64,000 bases of DNA from assembly GCF_026991495.1 (NCBI RefSeq), contig NZ_JALXBJ010000034.1:1-64000 (forward strand). The letters run 5' to 3'. Position numbers and translations under genes: made by a program. The notes under the pieces were generated by a model that was given only the letters and a program-made list of their open reading frames with translations, had not been told where the DNA came from and did no database searches. Shown one piece after another: positions 59,472 through 64,000 of the stretch (positions are counted from its first letter, which is position 1; every line of letters begins with the position of its first letter). This stretch comes from Thermococcus sp. GTDB lineage: Archaea; Methanobacteriota_B; Thermococci; Thermococcales; Thermococcaceae.

Positions 59472-60917
59472 ATGAGGGACATGAGGGAGTACATAGAGTG
59501 GCTTGAGAGACGAAGGGAACTTATCCGCGTTGAGGAGGGGCTTTCTCCAGAGCTGGAAATCCCGGCCTTTCTGAGAAAAGCTATGTACGGGAAGAAGGGG
59601 GCCGTTCTCTTTGAGAGGGTTAAGGGCCATCCCGAGTGGAGAATCGCTGGAAACCTATTCACGAGCGTTGAGACGGTTAGGGAAGCACTTGGAGTTAGCA
59701 GACTTGAGGAAATCGGCGAGAGACCTCTCAAACTCTTAGAGAGCATTCCACTCGGCCTTTCGGACAAGCTCTCCTCCCTCGGAAGGCTGAAGGAGATGAG
59801 CAATTATCTTCCAAAAATAGTGAGAAAAGCGGAGTTCACCAGGAACGTGGTCGAGGACGAGCCACTGAAATTCATCCCAGCTTTCAAAACGTGGCCCGAA
59901 GATGCCTCCCGCTATCTCACTTATCCCCTCGTCTGTTTCTCCGACCCGAGGGGAGTGAACTCAATCAGCGTTTACCGCGTCATGCTCCTCGACGGCTCTA
60001 CCGGTCTGGTTCACTGGCAGGTGCACAAGAGGGGAAGCCAGGCCTGGCGGGAGTATCTTGAGGGGAATGACGGGAAAATGCCGGTGGCGATAGCCATAGG
60101 CTCTGACATAGGGACGCTTTTAACGGCCGTCTCCCCTGTCCCGTATCCTATGGACAAGCTGCTCTTCGCGGGCTTTGTCAGAGGGAAGGGACTTGAACTC
60201 TACCGCCTGCCCAACGGCGTCCTCGTTCCTGCCAATGCCGAGGCTGTGATAGAGGGCTACGTTGACGTGAACGAGCTGAGCGAGGAAGGGCCATTCGGGG
60301 ACCACTTTGGCTTCTACGACAAACCGAGCGAGAGGAACGAGCTTTATCCTGTCTTCCACGCCCAACGTTTGTACTACCGCGACGACCCGATTTACTACGG
60401 CTCTGTAGTCGGGAAGCCGCCGCTTGAGGATGCCGTAATAGGAAAAGCCATCGAGAGGATTTTCCTCCCGCTGATGAGGATGGTTCTGCCGGAAGTTGTT
60501 GACGTCAACTTTCCAGAATATGGCGTCTTTCAAGGCGTTGCCATAGTCTCGATAAAGAAGCGCTATCCCGGGCAAGGCAAGAAGGTTCTCAACGCCCTCT
60601 GGGGAACGGGCCAGATGGCGCTGACCAAGGTGATAATAGTCGTCAGCGAAGACATAAACGTCCACGACATAAACCAGGTCATCTGGGCGGTCGCTTCCTT
60701 TGTCAATCCTGAAAGGGACGTTTTGGTGATTCCGAACGCGCACACAGACGCCCTCGATCCAGCTGTCCCGAATCCGCCTCTCGGGAGCAAGCTGGGAATA
60801 GACGCGACGAGAAAGCTCCAGCTGGAGATGAAAGGGAGAACCGTTGAGGAAGTTGAGGAAGACCCGGAAGTTCTTGAGAGGCTCGATGGGCTCTTCAGGA
60901 AGTACCTCGGTGGTTGA
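59472..60917 (+). CDS. ubiD: UbiD family decarboxylase, second paralogue (adjacent to ubiA)
   Basis: A 481-residue UbiD enzyme, prenyl-FMN dependent. The S-V-Y-R-V-M-L-L-D and W-Q-V-H-K-R-G-S-Q segments match the cofactor site, and E-E-G-P-F-G-D-H the catalytic Glu. The C terminus has the L-G-S-K-L-G-I-D-A-T-R-K sequence. Immediately followed, after 1 nt, by a UbiA-type prenyltransferase: the classical pair that prenylates and then decarboxylates 4-hydroxybenzoate-like precursors of quinones. It differs considerably from the UbiD at 4173-5438. The start could also be ATG 59481. Confidence 0.88.
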   Translation: MRDMREYIEWLERRRELIRVEEGLSPELEIPAFLRKAMYGKKGAVLFERVKGHPEWRIAGNLFTSVETVREALGVSRLEEIGERPLKLLESIPLGLSDKLSSLGRLKEMSNYLPKIVRKAEFTRNVVEDEPLKFIPAFKTWPEDASRYLTYPLVCFSDPRGVNSISVYRVMLLDGSTGLVHWQVHKRGSQAWREYLEGNDGKMPVAIAIGSDIGTLLTAVSPVPYPMDKLLFAGFVRGKGLELYRLPNGVLVPANAEAVIEGYVDVNELSEEGPFGDHFGFYDKPSERNELYPVFHAQRLYYRDDPIYYGSVVGKPPLEDAVIGKAIERIFLPLMRMVLPEVVDVNFPEYGVFQGVAIVSIKKRYPGQGKKVLNALWGTGQMALTKVIIVVSEDINVHDINQVIWAVASFVNPERDVLVIPNAHTDALDPAVPNPPLGSKLGIDATRKLQLEMKGRTVEEVEEDPEVLERLDGLFRKYLGG

Positions 60918-60918
60918 G

Positions 60919-61824
60919 ATGGCCTTTGACCCAGGTGAGGTCAGCAAGGCGAGCAGGTTTCATGCACTGATGAGGCTCGTCAGGATAGAGCACACCCTCT
61001 TTAGTTTACCCTACGCTTACGTCGGAGCTCTCCTAAGCGGTTTCCACGTAACCTGGGTGGAGATAATCCTCATGAGCTTCGCCCTCCTCGGGTTGAGAAC
61101 TGCCGCCTTAGCCTACAACAACATAGCGGACATAGACATAGACAGCCTGAATCCAAGAACCTGGAACAGGCCACTGATCAAAGGGGCCGTAAAAATCAGC
61201 GACGCATGGTGGCTCGTCGTCGTTGGCTCGGTTCTCTACTTCGTCTCGGCTGTTCTGCTAAACTTCTGGACGGCCCTGCTCAGCCCGATTCCATGGGTTC
61301 TGGCCCTCGCCTATCCTCAAGGAAAGAGGAAGCACAGCTTTCCGCACCTCCACTTAGGCTTAACTCTGGCCATGGCTGTGGCAGGTGGGACTATTGCAGC
61401 AGGAGGCGATGAGACAAACCTCCTTGTCCTCCTTGAGAGAATCCCCTGGGCATTCTTCTTTGGAGTGCTCTTCTGGGTAGCGGGCTTCGACACTATCTAT
61501 GCCATCATGGACTACGAGTTCGACGTGAGGCACGGCGTTGGAAGCATTCCCGCGCGCTTCGGGATAAAGAAGGCCCTGGACATCGCTTTAGCCTTCCACC
61601 TGATTGCGATAGCCCTCTTTGGCCTTGCAGGCCCTCTCTACGGCCTCGGGTGGGTTTACCTCACCGGCTGGGCAGTCGGGAGCTTTTTAATCCTCCACGA
61701 GAACTACCTCGCGAGGAAAAGCCTTGAGAACGTTCCAAAGGCCTTCAACCTCAACATTCCCATCGGGTTAATCATCACGCTCTCAGCCATAGCCGATGCC
61801 CTGATAAAGCTCGGGGGTGGTTGA
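60919..61824 (+). CDS. ubiA: UbiA-type aromatic prenyltransferase
   Basis: A 301-residue membrane prenyltransferase with about eight helices. Both Asp-rich motifs are present: N-N-I-A-D-I-D-I-D (near 73-81) and D-T-I-Y-A-I-M-D-Y-E-F-D in the second half. They coordinate Mg-diphosphate of the prenyl donor. It lies between ubiD and a second ABC importer. The overall pattern (long F-S-L-P-Y-A-Y start) is of the 4-hydroxybenzoate prenyltransferase/MqnP class rather than the lipid DGGGP synthase class. ATG 60919 follows GGTGGTTGAG. Confidence 0.86.
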   Translation: MAFDPGEVSKASRFHALMRLVRIEHTLFSLPYAYVGALLSGFHVTWVEIILMSFALLGLRTAALAYNNIADIDIDSLNPRTWNRPLIKGAVKISDAWWLVVVGSVLYFVSAVLLNFWTALLSPIPWVLALAYPQGKRKHSFPHLHLGLTLAMAVAGGTIAAGGDETNLLVLLERIPWAFFFGVLFWVAGFDTIYAIMDYEFDVRHGVGSIPARFGIKKALDIALAFHLIAIALFGLAGPLYGLGWVYLTGWAVGSFLILHENYLARKSLENVPKAFNLNIPIGLIITLSAIADALIKLGGG

Positions 61825-62796
61825 ATGAAGAAGTTGTTGGCGTTGCTCCTCGTTGGCCTTGTCGTTTTAACCGCGGGGTGCATAGGAGCGAATTCAAGCC
61901 CGGGTTCGGGCGCTACCTCTTCAGAGCTCCCAACTGTGAGGGCAGCTACCCTGCTCGGCGGGATAAGCACGCTCGACATAATGCAGGCCAAGGGCTTCGA
62001 CGAGAAGAACGGCTTCCACGTTAAGGTTCTGCGCCTCGGCAAAACTCCCGACATAATTGCATCCCTCAAGAACGGTGAAACGGATTTCGCCGTTATTCCC
62101 GCTGAGATGGCTGCGAAGTTAGCCCAGAGTGGCGTTGATATCAAGATAATCGCCGTTGACATGCTCCAGAACCAGGCGATAATCGGAAAAGAGAGGATGA
62201 GGCCTGAGGAGCTTAAGGGAAGGAAGATAGGGGCGGTGGTTGCATCTGGAACCTTCAAGCTCTTCCAGGCATATATGAAAGTCCTCTACAACGTAACGCC
62301 CGAGGACTACACCGTCGTTAACGTCCCGCCCGGCTCGATTGAGGACTCGCTGAGGGACGTTGATGCAGTCGTCATCTGGGAGCCGATAGCGAGCGAGCTG
62401 ATGGCCAAGAACTACACGGTTATAGCGACCTTCTCGGAACTCTGGGACGAGGCGAGGGCAAAGGGCATCGTCAACGGTCCGGCAGTTATGCTCGTCTGGG
62501 TCGTTCGCGGGGACTTCCTGAGGGAGCATAGGGACCTCGTTGATGCCTTCATAAAAGCGCAGGAGGAGAGCGCCCGCTACTGGAAGACCAATCCAGGCGA
62601 GACCAAGGCCATCCTGAAGAACCTCTACCACCTCGACCAAAAGGCCCTTGAAATCCTCTACACCAGGACATTCGTCAACGAGGGGAAGCTCGACGAGGGG
62701 TTAATCCTCGGCATAAAGTCCGAGTGGAAGCTTGCCTACCTCGGGGGCTACCTTGAGAAGGACCCGTCTAACTTGGATATCTTCTACAGGGGCTGA
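61825..62796 (+). CDS. ABC substrate-binding lipoprotein (NMT1/SsuA-like)
   Basis: A 323-residue lipoprotein: signal ending T-A-G-C (Cys19), then an NMT1/THI5-like periplasmic binding fold (V-R-A-A-T-L-L-G-G-I-S-T-L-D start, V-I-W-E-P-I-A centre). Relatives bind nitrate, sulfonates, aromatic acids or thiamine precursors. The ATG begins immediately after the ubiA stop. Its operon position suggests an import substrate used for quinone or heme chemistry, perhaps an aromatic acid. That is inference. Confidence 0.84.
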   Translation: MKKLLALLLVGLVVLTAGCIGANSSPGSGATSSELPTVRAATLLGGISTLDIMQAKGFDEKNGFHVKVLRLGKTPDIIASLKNGETDFAVIPAEMAAKLAQSGVDIKIIAVDMLQNQAIIGKERMRPEELKGRKIGAVVASGTFKLFQAYMKVLYNVTPEDYTVVNVPPGSIEDSLRDVDAVVIWEPIASELMAKNYTVIATFSELWDEARAKGIVNGPAVMLVWVVRGDFLREHRDLVDAFIKAQEESARYWKTNPGETKAILKNLYHLDQKALEILYTRTFVNEGKLDEGLILGIKSEWKLAYLGGYLEKDPSNLDIFYRG

Positions 62797-62798
62797 AG

Positions 62799-63530
62799 AT
62801 GAGGCGCGGCTGGCTCTACCTCCTTATTTTTGCACTGGCCTCGTGGGTGGCCTTAGCCAGGCTCTACCCGACGCTTATTCCCGGCATAGGGGAGACCCTC
62901 CGCTTTTATCCAGAGGCCGGCTGGGGCCTCGTTCTGAATTCCACCCTCAGGACTCTTTATCACTCCCTGGCTGGATTTTTGGTCGCGTTTCTCCTCGTTG
63001 GAGCTTCCATCCTCTTGGCCCTCTACTCGGCAGAGTTCAAGGACTTTTTAAGCGCTCTCAACGTCTTCGTCCAGAGCGTTTCGGTTTTAGTGTGGACGAT
63101 AGTCTTCATCATGATATTCGGGGTCACGAGCTCAATCGCGCCCATCCTCGTCACCGCGATGGCATCCTTCCCCGCCATGCTCTCGGCCGGAATAAGCTCA
63201 AGCGAGAATCTCCTTGAGAGGTACAGGCCTTTGATAGCTCTCCTAAGGCCCTCAAGGCTTCAGCTCTACCTCCATTTCATAGTTCCCGGAACGCTCCCCG
63301 AGATGGTTTCCGCGAGCAGGGTGGCCCTCGGCATTGCTTTGAGGATAAGCGTTGTCGCTGAGGCCTTTGGTTCGGCAGGTGGAATAGGCTACCAGCTCGT
63401 TTATTCCTACGACCTCGGGGTTAAGGCCGGTGTCTTCGCGTGGGCCCTCCTTCTCATCGTTCTCATGATAACCCTCGATCAGCTCGTACTCGGGAGGCTT
63501 GAGGAATGGGTGAGGCGCTGGTACTGGTGA
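62799..63530 (+). CDS. ABC transporter permease (SsuC/TauC-like)
   Basis: A 243-residue inner membrane permease with about six helices. The EAA-like loop reads A-L-L-R-P-S-R, followed by I-V-P-G-T-L-P-E. It partners the lipoprotein at 61825 and the ATPase that starts inside its 3' end. Confidence 0.87.
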   Translation: MRRGWLYLLIFALASWVALARLYPTLIPGIGETLRFYPEAGWGLVLNSTLRTLYHSLAGFLVAFLLVGASILLALYSAEFKDFLSALNVFVQSVSVLVWTIVFIMIFGVTSSIAPILVTAMASFPAMLSAGISSSENLLERYRPLIALLRPSRLQLYLHFIVPGTLPEMVSASRVALGIALRISVVAEAFGSAGGIGYQLVYSYDLGVKAGVFAWALLLIVLMITLDQLVLGRLEEWVRRWYW

Positions 63531-64000
63531 GAGAGCTTGAGAAGTCCTTCAACGGCGAGAAAATCCTGGAGGGAATAGGCCTCGAAATTAAGCGCGGTGA
63601 AGTAATCGGCCTCGTCGGGCCCAACGGGACCGGAAAGAGCACCCTCGTGAAGATATTAGCGGGAGTGGAGATGGCCGACTCCGGAGAGGTCTCAGTGAGG
63701 GGCAACCTCTCGATCGTTTACCAGGAGGACTATCTCCTCCCCTGGAAGAGGCTCCGCGACAACCTCTGCCTCGGCTTAAAGTTCAGGGGAAAGGACTGCG
63801 AACCTCTCGAAGTTTCTAAAAGGCTTGGGATAGAGGAGTTCCTTGAGAAATACCCGAAGGAGGTGAGCGGTGGAACGAGGAGAAAAGCATCGATAGCGAG
63901 GGCCTTACTCCTCGACTTCGACGTTTTGATCCTCGATGAGCCCTTCACCGGCCTCGACCAAGCCTCTAAGGAATCACTTCTTTCCATAATTAGGGAATTA
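63506..64000 (+). CDS. ABC transporter ATP-binding protein (SsuB/TauB-like), 3' end outside window
   Basis: The open frame begins at ATG 63506 (GGGAGG upstream), overlapping the permease gene by 25 nt, and is still open at 64000 (165 codons seen). Walker A is G-P-N-G-T-G-K-S-T, the Q-loop Y-Q-E-D, the signature V-S-G-G-T-R-R and Walker B V-L-I-L-D-E-P. The remaining ~60-80 residues lie beyond the window. Confidence 0.87.
   Translation, partial: MGEALVLVRELEKSFNGEKILEGIGLEIKRGEVIGLVGPNGTGKSTLVKILAGVEMADSGEVSVRGNLSIVYQEDYLLPWKRLRDNLCLGLKFRGKDCEPLEVSKRLGIEEFLEKYPKEVSGGTRRKASIARALLLDFDVLILDEPFTGLDQASKESLLSIIREL

Overview
The window looks like a chromosome segment from a hyperthermophilic archaeon of the order Thermococcales, most likely Thermococcus. 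The signs are GC-rich coding sequence, GGAGGTG-type Shine-Dalgarno sites with frequent GTG and TTG starts, archaeal TATA/BRE promoters, and typical genes: EF-2, archaeal 8-oxoguanine glycosylase, dolichol-phosphate mannose synthase with a GtrA domain, UPF0212, TldD/PmbA, and an Mrp/MBH-type antiporter cluster. Genes are packed tightly, with many 1-14 nt overlaps.

Layout. 1-8.9 kb: end of an RFAP-synthase-like gene, a DNA glycosylase, an ABC-2 exporter operon, a UbiD-type decarboxylase, an XPB-like helicase, truA, tRNA-Pro(TGG) and a mannosyltransferase. 9-13 kb: a MacB/LolD-like ABC exporter operon with two uncharacterised membrane proteins. 13.3-20.9 kb: pyrG, UPF0212, DUF357, a HAD hydrolase, an ASCH protein, a PAP2 phosphatase, a secreted papain-like protein and a molybdopterin oxidoreductase. 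20.97-25.75 kb: an AT-rich island beside the 3' remnant of an MFS transporter gene. 25.8-38.5 kb: housekeeping genes (MFS, P-type H+-ATPase, TldD/PmbA, HD protein, MazG, racemase, PduO, EF-2, two DUF59 proteins). 38.5-46.1 kb: a nine-gene Mrp/MBH-like antiporter operon with no hydrogenase genes in view. 46.2-64 kb: a heme, quinone and oxygen-reduction region.

Two parts stand out. The first is the AT-rich island (about 21.25-25.75 kb). It reads as a RiPP locus: two small Cys-free precursor-like peptides sharing Y-[IV]-P-P-V-G-x-D-[LV]-G-x3-G at the N terminus, a radical SAM enzyme whose SPASM-like tail has lost all cysteines, a PqqD-like recognition protein, a membrane-anchored protein of unknown function, and an ABC-2 exporter. 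A palindrome containing a GTTnnnAAC (SurR-type) half-site lies just upstream of the promoter.

The second is the 46-64 kb region. One leftward operon carries a sulfide:quinone-reductase-like flavoprotein, DUF1641, ferrochelatase, two membrane proteins and a polyprenyl synthase. Divergent from it are a small two-helix membrane protein and cydAB (cytochrome bd oxidase with its heme ligands intact). Next comes a compact rightward operon: an AhbD-like radical SAM protein, a heme/cobalamin-type ABC importer with an extra signal-less binding protein, a HemG-like flavodoxin, UbiD, UbiA, and a second ABC importer that runs off the window. Together they suggest a quinone-linked electron transfer module ending in a bd oxidase, with the porphyrin or heme part probably salvaged from outside. 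That is unexpected in a lineage usually regarded as anaerobic and without heme. The functional links are inferred from gene content and order.
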